A stretch of 64,000 bases of DNA, taken from assembly GCA_033980235.1 (NCBI GenBank), contig CM067067.1:17073239-17137238 (forward strand), written 5' to 3'. Shown piece after piece: positions 25,601 to 38,400 of the stretch (the first letter of the stretch is position 1; the number at the start of each line of letters is the position of its first letter). The notes beneath the pieces were generated by a model. It saw nothing but the letters and a program-made list of their open reading frames with translations. It was not told the DNA's origin and searched no databases. The translations under genes and the position numbers were made by a program. The stretch comes from Diadema setosum. Taxonomy: Eukaryota > Echinodermata > Echinoidea > Diadematoida > Diadematidae.

Positions 25601-26885
25601 ATCTTGTTTATGCGTAGCTAAGGAAAGTTTGTATATTGCAAAGAAGTTGATTGGCAGTAGACTGAAGTCAGAGTTTTCATAGTTTCTTTGAATAGGCAAA
25701 ATATTTTATAACTTTTTTTTAATGTCTAAGTACACGTTAATCTATATCTTGCATAATGATTTCTATATTAATTGGAACGGGACGGAGGTCGTATGATATC
25801 ATTCTTCGTATGATATTACATTCTGGATGTTTTGCTTTCATTTTTATACTCAAAACATAAAAATGGATACACTCTGAGCGCTTTGTATGACATTTCATAT
25901 TTCACGATCTATTCTGGCAAAAATAGGTTCTAATGGCTAAACATGCTACCCTATGAGACAATATTTGCCTAAGACATTACGTAATACAAATACAAATCAT
26001 GCTCACTGATCATGTAGTAAAATCAGCAATATTAGTAATCTTGAAGTGCAAGTCGAAAAGGGTCCCTCCCTGGAACAGTTTTCGACGTCATTACGAGATA
26101 AATAACTGCTTTCTTCCACAGAAGCGATCTATCTTTCCTTTCATTTAAATGCGTGAAATTATACCTCCAATATGAATATTATTATTAACCAAAATAAGCA
26201 GTTTGCATGTAGTTTTAATCCACTTAGCGACGGTGTCGTCGGGAGACTGATGTCGCTGAGTTTCAGCTTTACTTTGGTGATCGAGTGATTCTTACCTGTC
26301 TTTTACTGTTACATTAAGATATTTTATGTTAGCTGATCATTTTCGAAGTTTTGTTACTTTAGATGGATGATTTATCGCCTTGTCCTCACACTCTCTACAA
26401 GCCCCTACATTCCATACAATAAAAGGAATCTTTGTTTTAAACTTCCTTTGTCTGAAATGCTGCTTATTCAAGCGAAATGATATGGTACCCCTTGTTCGAT
26501 TTGCATTTCAACATTATTCATCCAACTGTCCAAGTCTATACTATTTGACACAATAATTATAAAATTATATATACATTTACCTCATTTATTTCTGGCTATC
26601 TCTGTCTTGTTTTTTTTTTCACTCCTCTCTTTGTCTATCTCTCCATCCATCCATCCCTCCATCTATCCATCATCCATATGATGTTTACCTATTTTTCTAT
26701 CTATCTCAATCTGTCTATCTATCTATCTTTCTAGTTCTGTAGCCAGATGAAGATAGTAAATGCTGCCAAGTACTCTGTCATTGACATTATTTCCTTCGCG
26801 CAGGCTGCGCTGACTTGAATTCGTTGCCGACAGCGGCCTGTGGCATCTGAGCGATCGTTTTGTGTGGTGTTTTTCTTTTTCATCG
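22617..26885. other. Intergenic between retroelement and Apaf-like gene
   Basis: No gene recognised. An open minus-strand frame at 23845-24180 lies in a locally GC-rich patch and has ordinary amino-acid composition, but no family or splice context was identified. Short tetranucleotide tracts (CCAT, CTAT types) lie at about 26640-26735, just upstream of the Apaf-like gene. Confidence 0.5.
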
Positions 26886-27177
26886 ATGATGTCAACCGCG
26901 ACCGGTAACCATGGCAATCGTCTGTCGCACCTCCTACTCCACAATCTCACCGAGTATCTCTATCCCGCGGACTACCATCCCCTTGGTTTGAGACTGGGCA
27001 TAGAAGAGGTCAGATTACAAAACATTGAACGCGCTCGCGATGGCGTTTTCCCAGAATGCCACTACCACATGCTTGTTGATTGGATGAAACAGGGGGGCTG
27101 CAGCGTCACGTCAAAGCATCTCGTCCAATCGTTGCTGGAGATCGGCAACAAGGCAGCGGCTGATTGGTTACGGACAG
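26886..27177 (+). CDS. Apaf-like exon 1: N-terminal death domain
   Basis: Residues about 14-97 follow the six-helix death-domain pattern: LTEYLYPADY, LGLRLGIEE, an IE near residue 45, the MLVDWMKQGG helix, then SVTSKHLVQSLLEIGN and ADWLRT. The W after an ML-D and the LxxIGxxxxADWL ending are typical of death domains and unlike the CARD of vertebrate Apaf-1. The exon ends in phase 1 (G at 27177, donor GTGAAT). Confidence 0.85.
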
Positions 27178-29428
27178 GTGAATTTCGAGTCTGTGTCAAA
27201 TTCGATATGACAGCGTATTACACCTGCCTATCAGAGGCACCTTCCAGAGGCAATTTTCATAGGCACTGCATATTATTTTTTAATAAACCCTGTGACTATT
27301 TCTCCTTTCAAATTTTGATATAGCCGAGGTGATTTTGTTACCAATATTAATCGCAATTAGATAGAATATCTGCAATATCTTGTACACCAGGGCCCTGTTT
27401 CATGAAGAGTTAAAATCAATGACATAGCTGATTTCAACTGTTAGTTTATGGCAGCCTGTGTGGTAAGGAAATTTAAAATCGATTTTATCTTTTGGTAGAA
27501 CGGGGCCCAGGTACTACTTAACATCCCATTTTATCATCTCTCTTCCCCCTCAGAAACGGGTTCTAGAGTATCAACATCGGGCGAGCTTGATTGTGAGTAC
27601 ACGTAGCCAGTGATTCTTGAAAACACGTGAAAGTTTCATGTTACACATGAATCTAATTCCTACATCACCTGTTGAGGTATATCATGTGAACATTCAGTAT
27701 TTATGTTTATTTTTCGCTATACACTAGATACATCAACAGAAATATCCACGTAACTGCAGACATTAATCATACATAGGCCTACTAGCAGGAGTTTCCAACT
27801 CATGTCCAAATCGGTTACTTATTTAACAGAAAGTGTTGAAAATGGGTAAAGTTCAATTCAGCTCATATACAGAAATGTATAATTGCTATCATGGCTATAG
27901 AGTAGTAGCATAGAGCAAGCAAGTACCTCGTAGCTTAAAGTATCTGCCCTGTTAATGCTTGCGTCTGCTTTTATAGATGGGTTCGCCGAAGAAAGATGAA
28001 GTGAAAATGTGGCTTGTTCTAAAGGCACTTCTTTGATGTCTGTCATACGATATTTTGGGCAACGTCATTTTATAAATCAATGATATTGTTCGTGGAACCT
28101 TGAGCTAGCTATGAATACAACGTATCTATTTCACGGAGTTTGAACATTGTCATCGCCATATACTGATCATACAGCGAGTCGGATCTCAAAGATGACAGAA
28201 CCTGCCAGGTTTTACCGTTTATAGATGCTAGTGTTTTAAACATTTTATTACGATTAAACTGAATTGTCGCTTACTATAAGCACTTTATCGTTTCGGCTGT
28301 AACACTTATCGTAGATGTAAGCTTCAGAATGGAAATGGTTATGCTGATTTCTGCAGTTAGCAAGGTTCAAATCTACAAAATATACTGGTCAATTTAGTGC
28401 CGCCTGAGGAAACCAGCGTGTGGTGATGCAATCAAACAATGATACCCAAGATGGAAGACAGCTACACGTATGTGTATGGGTTTAATAATAACTTACTAAT
28501 CTCTTTTACATTTTACATTGTACATTCACAGGAAAATCGAAGTTTTCTCTTTCCAGTCGATATCGGCCTCATAAATTACACTTCAACTTGCCGTTATTCT
28601 ATATTTCTACATGTTGTGTTTTAACGATTTTGTCGGTTGTTCTTGCTATTGCCGCAGTTTTTGACGTTGACCTCCCCATTATTTTTGAAAGTGCGATTGT
28701 TTCATTCACCCCTCTTTTTCTGTCTGTTCACACACCCACAATATACTGCCAATCCATCTCAACCCCAATGGTCAGTGGACTTCGTTCTCACCCAGGGCAA
28801 TGTCCCGTCCCTCCCTGGCTGCCTCACGGAGCGACCCAGCGAGCTCACCGAGCTCCGGAAGAAGCTTCGATCGCTCTCCTCCTCCTCCTCCTCCTCGTCA
28901 TCGTCCAGGGTCTCGTCGACGTTGTCGCCCCCCTCCTCCAATACCAAAGAGACTCGATGGCTTGTGGTCCGAGGTATGAGTGGCATGGGCAAGTCTGTAC
29001 TCGTCAACCAGGCCGTGAGAGACGAGGAGTTGATGCAAGGCAGGTGACTTTTCTCAATCCCTGTCGTCATTGCCATCCGCGACGACGGGAGAGCATGCGT
29101 TAACGAATATCGTGTGCGAATACCTGTATTATATATCTTGGAGAGGCAACGAATATATCATTTGATGTGGATATGGGATAAACGTCATAATATTGATACG
29201 TATTTCCTTCTTCATTGTTGCATTGCATTTTTTTTTTCGATGATCGAATTATATAAAAAAATAACAACTTGTCTCCAGTTCAGACATGCCCATGAACGCA
29301 AAATGAAGCAAAATGGCAGCACTTTTTCTTATTTTGTTTTCTCTCTTTTGGTGGAAATGTTACAAACTGTTAGCTGATTTGACTGACTTCCTCAATTTTT
29401 TGAGCATTGGATTCGAAGCTTTGCGTGT

Positions 29429-29480
<52 letters not shown>

Positions 29481-32400
29481 ACGGGCAAAGCACGTGTTCC
29501 AGTAAAAAGTATATAAATATACTGAACAGTGGATTAGAACCTTTGCGTGTGAGATCGGTATAGTTTATTGTTTTCTCTCTTTTACTGGAAATGTCTGATC
29601 TGGCCAACTCCCCCAATTTTTAGAGCGCTGGATTCGAAGTTTTGCGTGTGGGATTGGTATAGTTTTGTTTTTGTTTTTTGTGGGTTTTTTGTACGTGCAA
29701 AACACTTTTTGAGTAAAAGGTGTATCAATAATCAATTGTTAATTTATATAGTTTTTTAGTATTTGATTGGAAATTTGGTACATGTTATCGTTATAGTCGG
29801 TTGGTGTACATTTGTGTAGGCCCTATATACATATATATTTAATGTACGTGCATATACAACTGTAAGTATATTTGCATTTTTTCATATTCTAAATCAGTTG
29901 ATTTCATTTTCATTTGTAATTACTTATGTGTAATTAGTCTTTGATATAATATTGTATTTTGAATGAGGCCCACTTTTTTTGTTGTCTGTTTAATGTGAAT
30001 AATTATTGTGTTGTATTATGTTGTTTCGTTTGTACATTTACATTAAGGACACGCAATTCAGCCTCTGGGCTGCTGTCTACTTTCCTTTTGATGAAATAAA
30101 CCAATATCTATCTATCTATCTATGAAAAAGTAAAGTGATCATTCGAGACACACCATCAAGTACTCAGTCATGGTGTAAAAATGTAAAACGATATGCCTTC
30201 AGTCAAATCTTTGTGAAACACCAAATGTCGGAATAGATCAATCTTGTCAGGCGTGCATTTATTCCACCCTCGACTATTATGCTGCTGTTGTTTACAAGAA
30301 TTGTTACATGAAACAAATAATACAATGCATCTGTCTGCCAAGTTTACCATATCGCGTTCTTTCTACCACTACCCCTACCCCCCCCCCCCCCAGAATGTTA
30401 CCCCGATGGGGTGTTCTGGATGGCTGTGGGTGCCGCGGTCAAGCAGAAGGCTGAGATTACGGAGAGAATTGAGACCCTCTGCCGGAGTTTGGACGACAGT
30501 CTGCTCATGAGACCCTCCCCTCCAAAGACACTAGAGCAGTGGAAAAACTACCTCAAGAAACTGATTATCGAACAAAGATCCAGGTAAATAATTAAAAGTG
30601 AATGCTTTTAAGTGGGACTTTGAGGTTTGGAACTCTATGACCACAGAACACACATGTCATGTATGAATATATACATCACAAAATAACTGTGTATGTAGAT
30701 TTAGAACATATCAATGAAGGAGAAAGTTTTTGGGTTTTTGGTGTTTGATTTTTTTGTGCTTCCTCTATGAATATCTCAAAAGTCGGTTCAGATTTGACGA
30801 TGCAAAATCTCAATGGAAATCTATGAATCAAAAACTAAGATTAAGATATTGACAGTAACATTTCCTTTGAGAAGAATAGGGTCAACGGATTACTCTGTTT
30901 TGTGCGTTATCGGACTGAACCCGTAGAAATACATATTCGCTTTAATAACAATATTTAATAACAATATAACAATAACAATATAATGCATTTATATGACTGT
31001 CTAGACAACTATTCCGAGGAGAATTGGGAAGAAGGAGAAAAACAACAGAAACAAAACAAATTTTAAAGATATGCTTTAATTTCTCGGTATAGATACAAAG
31101 ACTCTTTAATAAAGAGGAAATCCACCCCAAAATAGATAAACTTCAAAAGAAAGTGAAAAATATTCCCTACAGAACGATACAAGAATCACTAAAATCGGAT
31201 ATGAAATATGGAACATTATTATGACATTTTGAAATCCAACCTTTTTTTTTTCAAAACATTTCTTGACCAGTCCTTATGAATATTGGTATCAGCAAGTTGA
31301 CGAAGTCGTGCTCTCACAATTTCTTATTCATTTCATTATACAGAAATGACAAAAATCTCATATTTCAGCTCTAATGGAATATAAAACTTGTCTTAAAACC
31401 ACCAAAAAAAATGTTAACTCTCATGACATACCTTGGCAGGGGAACATGCTTTTAATTGAATGAGCTAAAAATAGCAATTTTCCGAATTTCATAATAACAT
31501 ATACATATAATGTAAAATTGTGAGGGTGTGACGTCATGAATTCGCTCATTTGAATATTCATGAGGACTCGTATAAGGACTGGTACATGTATATGATAAGA
31601 GACTGACACTTTCTTCATGTTGTTGTTTTGATCAGAACTGTCTTGATTCTGGATGATGTGTGGGAGCCAGCTGTCCTCCAAGCATTTGACGTACGGTGTA
31701 CGGTTGTCATAACAACACAGGACGCGGGCGTCCATTCGTGCGTGACTGGTAGGCCAAATTATTATCCCCAACATCCATGCTCTATTGCCCTTTTGAAATG
31801 TGAATAGAATTCTTAACACTCTGTTCATTGCGACTGAAAAAATATATATATGTTTCAACTCTTATATGTAAAGGTAGTATAACACGAAGATTGAATAAAA
31901 AAAAATAATCCTTGATATACAATGTTACTGCACTTCCTGTACTGATCATTGCAATTCAGCGTTCAAATCATAGGCATTGCATGTTTGCTCCGATTTGATA
32001 TCTGTCGCGCCATGGTGATAACAAGAATCAGTTACGCAATTTCGTAAACAAACAAACAAACAAACAAAAGCACACACACACACAATCAGAGTCAATAGGC
32101 ATGTGACCTTTAGTTTCATTGTCATTGTGGTGGGTGAATACAGCTTTGCTGTAATTAGGTCGCATTATTTTTCTACGATAAGATTATACTATTTCATCAT
32201 TTTATTTGCAGGCCCCAAAGAGGAGCTGGTGCTCTCCGAAGGTTTCACGGAGGAACAGTCGCTTCGAGCTCTATCTCGCCTGTCCGAGACTCCACAGGAC
32301 GATCTCCCCCCGGAGGCGACCCGCATCCACCATCTCAGCAGCGGCTGCCCTCTCGTCGTTTCGCTGATCGGCGGGCTCCTGAGGGACTTCGGCCAGCGGT

Positions 32401-35400
32401 GGGAGTACTACGTCCGCCAACTCAAGGAGGGAAACCTGAAAAACCTTTCAAACGTCCGGGATGCCATCCACCTCAGCGTCCAGGAGCTACCCGTGTCTGC
32501 ATCGCGGGATGCACTCCTCAGCACGTTCTCCTGCTTCGTCGTCTTTGATCAAGGCGCGGTGCTGTCCTCCAAGGTAAATATCTGTATTCTCATGGTCGCA
32601 CATCCCGGTGTTAAGCTGCGGCTGGAGTGAAAGACAAACCCAAGATCGGCATAATTTCGAGACGAAATTACGTACTTTTCTTCCATATCATTGCCCTTGA
32701 AATTCCGATATGGTTCATCTTTACATTTCTGATAGCCATAAGATGTGTTATTGATAAAGATCGAGGATTCTATATAAACGCCGACGCGTCGCGTCGTCTG
32801 TATCACCATGTAGATTCGCACACTGTATATGATTGTGCATGCACAACATTCACATCAATTCACACTCCAGCTCCGCAAATGAAATGTTCAGACGAGCAGT
32901 TTGTTTTCACTCCAGCAATACCGGAAGTGACGTATACCCGACCATGAGAATAGAAACTAAAAATAATAAAGCGTTCCATATAGAGCAGGTAAAAATTGAC
33001 TCCCTGTAAAACTCGCAGTAGAGATTTTTTTTTTTTTTTTTTCAGAATATATCATCTTCTCTCTTCTGACTGTATTCAGACTGTATTCTAGCGTTTTGAA
33101 CACCATCTCTCGTAACGCAGAGCAACACTCAGATAATGTCTTTTCCCCCAATAAACTTTCCTCATGTTTTTTTTGTTTGTTTTTTTGTTTGTTTGTTTTT
33201 TTGTTTTTTTTTTATAAGAGAAGTGGTTTTGATGTCAGCATGAAACAATGACCTTCTGTCTAATGCAGCCCTTTTTCTCTTTTTCATTCATTCATTCTTT
33301 CTTTCTTTTTTTTCTTTTTGTTGTTTGATTAACACAAATGTCAGATCCTGGGTATGCTGGAGGGCTGTTGTCGAGAGGAAATCGAAGACAGAATGCGAGT
33401 ACTGACGCAGCGCCATCTAGCAATATTAGGTTGCCAGTCCGAGGACAGGTGTCAGACTTACCGACTTCATGACCTTGTCTACAATTATCTTGTGTCGGAG
33501 AAGAAAGACGTGACAAAGGTTTGGGTCTTCGTGTTTTGTTTTGTTTTTCTCTGTGAGTTATATCAAGATTTTGGTTTGTTTTTTTTTTGATTTTGAGAAA
33601 AGAAAAGCAGACAATTTTCTTTTTCTTTTCTTTTCCAAATGTACACGATAAGTAATAATTATCAAAGGTAACAAAGAGCTCATAGACGCTTTTCAACTCC
33701 TATAACGAGAAGGTAATCACAAAGGTCGAGGGAAAGAACACCAACTAGTTTCCCGTTTATTGGTTATTTGTCAATGTAAGTCCTCTGTGCCTATAATACT
33801 GATATTATACTGTGATGATAAAAAACGTCAGTTTCAGTAGACACCATTGTTCATTGTCATTATGCTTCTTTAACACAGAGACGTCGTTTCAAATGACGAC
33901 TAACATCTAGCGTTTAAACGGTGGACGAACGGGTCATCATTTTTAAATGTTAAAACTTTCCACTCGTCGTGACTTGTTTAATCAATGGATGAATTGAACG
34001 CAGATATTTGAGCTCAGAAACCCAAGCGTTTCTCTTTGCCCTGCGCTAAGGTCAGTGATTAGTTCTGTTGAGCAACATTTTTTATATAAACTTGAAAAAG
34101 TTCTTATACTTACACCTTTCGCCTTTTCCTGTGCTCGTGTTGAAGAAAATCTCTCCTAACAGTACGCTCATTTTCTGTCCAATGTAGTGTATGTCATTAC
34201 AGTATTCAAAAGAAAGCAAAAAAAAAAAAATCTAATTTAATTTGCCCCCCCCCCCCCCCCCCCCCGCGCACACACACAGAGTGCCCGGATGTGCAACGAG
34301 TTCAGAGCGTTGATGGCGTTTAACCGATTCAAGTCATGCCGGAGTGATATGATTCAGACCAGTCTCTGCCTACCAAAGTCTTCGCCAGTGTTCCAGAAAG
34401 CTGTGACGTCAGCGCAGTCTTCACAAGAGTGCTTCTTCGTCATCGACATGTAAGTTGAAATGCAGACTCGCATGGAACACAAGTTCAGTTTCTGTAAAAT
34501 AGTCCCTTCCCATTTGAGGGAAAGCGTGCACAGCTCAGACTGTCAGACTGGGTAGATTTTGTAAATGAGCTCAAACGCTGCACCAACCGCAAACTGTATC
34601 ACATTTTTCCAGGCTTACTCCAGTTTAATTGGCGCAGTCATGTGATACTACGGGTATGTAAGTCCTCTAATGACCATTAATTATAAAATTGTGTGAGATA
34701 TGATAGTAAAACTATCATGAGCGAAGAATAGTCGTAAATCCGTAATGCACACTGGGAAGTTTCCAGACGTACAGAAACAGGTAAGACAATACGAACGATC
34801 AATGCTGAGATGCGCTGTCTGAAAAGATAACGCGACGCTGGATTTTAACTTTTCTCGGACGCTCATGACAGTGGACGCATTGAACAATCCAGGTATACCT
34901 TTGGTGTAATTCTGCAACGCAAGTTTAAAGGATATATACGTGAGGTACAAGGACCATCAAAAGAATCGTAATAAAAACATCATAAGGATTCTCATATATC
35001 ACCCTCTTATCCACGAGCTTCATGTTGGAACCCCCTTCTCTTATTGCATTAACGTATTGTATCATCAGTTGTATTGTATCATCCGTTCTGTATGGTAATT
35101 CATAACACGTGTGATTAAATTATGTCACAGATGTATGTGTAATGAACATTTTTAAAATTGTAGAAACTAGCTGTAATTACGTTTGATTAATTCAATTCAA
35201 TTCAATTCAATTCATTTATTTTTCATTCTTCTTTTTTTCATCAAAACATAACGCGATTATTGATAAAAAGAATTGTAAATGATACCATACATAGAAAATA
35301 TAAATCAAATCAAATCAAATATCAACGCTAATGATGCAGATGTGTTGCCTAAGCAGCTGTTCTTACGTTCCTTTATTCCTACGTCCAAATCAAATTCTAC

Positions 35401-38400
35401 TTTCCCATCCCAGCGCTGATAGGCGCCCAACTGTATTCAGCGTAACGCACAGGCCTTCTGGCAAGTATGCCACATGTGCCAAGCTTCTCCCAAACGGGCG
35501 TGAGATCGTTACGGCGGGATACGGTGGACAAGTGCAGGTGGGAAGGATATTTTATTACCCCCCCCCCCCATCATTTCTATAAATTTCAGTTGTTGAAATA
35601 AAATCCAAAGAGTAGAATATGCAGAATTTGTGTCAAATCACTTCAGAGTTGCAACGATTTAACGATGAAAACCTTTACAAAGCATACTACAGTTACAAAA
35701 TTAGTTCATCTTAAGATATTTATCGTATTGACTTTAATCTATTTCAGAAAATGGAACGCAACTTCACTTTAAATATGCCGGATCAAACAGCTTCCACTAT
35801 TTGCTGCACTGGATCTTAACACTGTCAAGGTCAAGGACAACAATAACAATACCAGAAAACAACAACAACAATGGAATTTGATATGAAATCATGGAATGTG
35901 AATGAGAACAATGTGATGTGGTAGATAATGTTTCTCTTCGACACTTCACCCTCTCTGTGTCAGAGACTTTGGACAGTGTGTACAATGCTATGGAGTTCTC
36001 TCTACCAATCAGCACTCAAAGCACCCAAAGAGTTAAACAAAAGATCATTAGTACGAATACTGCTTGGTGCGTTATAGGCTTTCATCCTTGCCCAAGATGT
36101 TTTACCTACCATGTCCGTCCTTACGTAAAGGTAAAACTGGGTACATACCTGATAATCCTTGAGATACAATGACAGATCGAATCGGGGGGGGGGGGGTGAA
36201 AAAAAATGGTGCTTACACTGACCAAATAATTTTTATTTCACATCGAAGTAATAATATTCGCCATCCTTTCGGCAGATTACCGACATCATAGAAGGCAAAG
36301 CGCGTACGCTGATACACGGACACCCGGAAAACGTCACGGATGTGGGCATCAGCCATGACGGGTCACGGCTGGCGACCTGCTCCAGTCAGAAAGGGGTCAG
36401 GGTGTGGGATTTCAGCCAGACGGACCGTCACCTACCGTGCTTGACCGAGAAGGCCATCGACCACGGAGCCTCGGCCGTGGTCAGATGCTGCTTCGTCCGC
36501 TGCGACGATGTCTGCAAACTCGTCACAGCCGATGTTACTGGCTGCGTGAAGGTGCGTGTGTATAGATTGATCCTTTAACTGTAAACACCAATCTGATTAC
36601 AGACGATCTACGTTTCGAAGACATCGGACATCGGAGTCTCTACTAATGTTTGTTTTCAATAATTTTTGCTCGTCTTTTTGGGCTGTTTTTGCTTAAACGT
36701 TTTGATACTCCCAAAACAATCAAACAAAATAAATACAAACAGAACAACAACACATACCAAGCAAATGAAATACAAATTCAGCAAACCAACAAATACAACT
36801 AATACTCTAACCAGAAATATACTTTAAAAAAAGAAGTTTCGCGACCTAATAGTCCCAAGACTGTACAACATAAAGCGTATATGAAGGATACAAAGGCAAA
36901 CGGGCGTTTGTTTGTTTGTTCTTTATCGTTACAGGTCTGGAGTTTAGCACGGTGTTTGGAGCACTCGTTCCAAGCACACAAGACTGCTATCCTTTCCTGT
37001 TCTTCGTGTGACGTTGAGGGCACTGTGCTGACGTGTGCGGCCAGCGATGACACTGTAAAGGTACAGTTGACTGTGCATTGTGCGAGGAGAATATGGGGTT
37101 TATTTGTCACTGTACACTTGTTTGTCCGAAGAAAAAAACAACTTTTCAGATGAAAGATATTACTTTGAAAGATGGGAACGCCGTCTTTTATCCACCGGTC
37201 AACTGTATATACGGTCGTTATTAAGTCAATCTATCATTTTGCTTGTCTGTTATAATCTTAACGTATGCGCTTCAGTGTGACCGTGGATTCGTGGCGTGTG
37301 GTGTGTAGTCTGGTGTTGAGAAGAAGTGAGACATGAAAAATTTGCAGAACACCATTGTTCCTGATTTTTCCGCACTAAATATAGTGGATCCATAGGCATA
37401 ACTTTCTGTAGACACTTGATGACTACAAGTTGTTTGGAAAGACATGATAAATAAAAGCTATCAAATAATTTCAATTATATGCAGACATCTTGAATCTTCC
37501 TTCTTGTTTGAAACGGTCTATCGCTTCTTTAATACCTTTTCTCCTTTCTCTGTCGCGTTTTTCTCCCACTTCGTTAACATAATGGTTTTATACTTGGAGC
37601 TCTTCCTTTCTTCTTTTGTGTTTTTAGGTTTACAACGTCAGAGAGGGCTGCGAAATGATCAGCATTACCCACACGGTCGACCTCTGCGGATGTTCCTACC
37701 TGAGAAACGGGCTGATCGTCACCCTCGTGTCGCACCGTTTGCAGGTGTTCAACTCCAAAGGTCGCCGAGTGTGTCAGTGGACCAGGGAAGAGCACGCCAC
37801 CTACGATGCCGTCTCATGTTCAAACGGAAGTCGAGGATACTTCATTGCAGTGAAGAGAAACACGGGGCACATCACTGTAAGATGACGTCAGTCTCCAAAG
37901 ATCGTTTATTACACTCATGTAGACATTCATTCATGCATTCATCCAAGGGTAAACACATACTATGCTCGCATTTATATATTCCGACCTCATTAATTAAAAC
38001 TGAAGTGGAATCATTCAAAATAAAAAGGGTATCACTTAGAGCTGTCATTACAGTGCTTTGTATTGTGTCATAACCTATATGAATAAATCCAACCTTTCCG
38101 CTTTTCAGCTTACTCAGCCGTTAATGTGAAAAGCAGTATATGGATCATTATTTTATTTTTTTTTTGTAGTTTATTTTTTTCAGCTGTATGTCATAGTTCT
38201 TGCATTTATTTTCTTTTCCGTTGTCAACCCAACCCTGTGAAAACTATGCGTTTTGTCTATTCCTTTAACTTATTCAATGATTAAATATGAATATCTAATT
38301 AATTTGTCATGTTTTTCTTAATACATCTTGCCAAATTAGGCAATGTACATTAAAATACATAACTACATAGAGAAACGATTGATTAAATTAATAAAATGAT

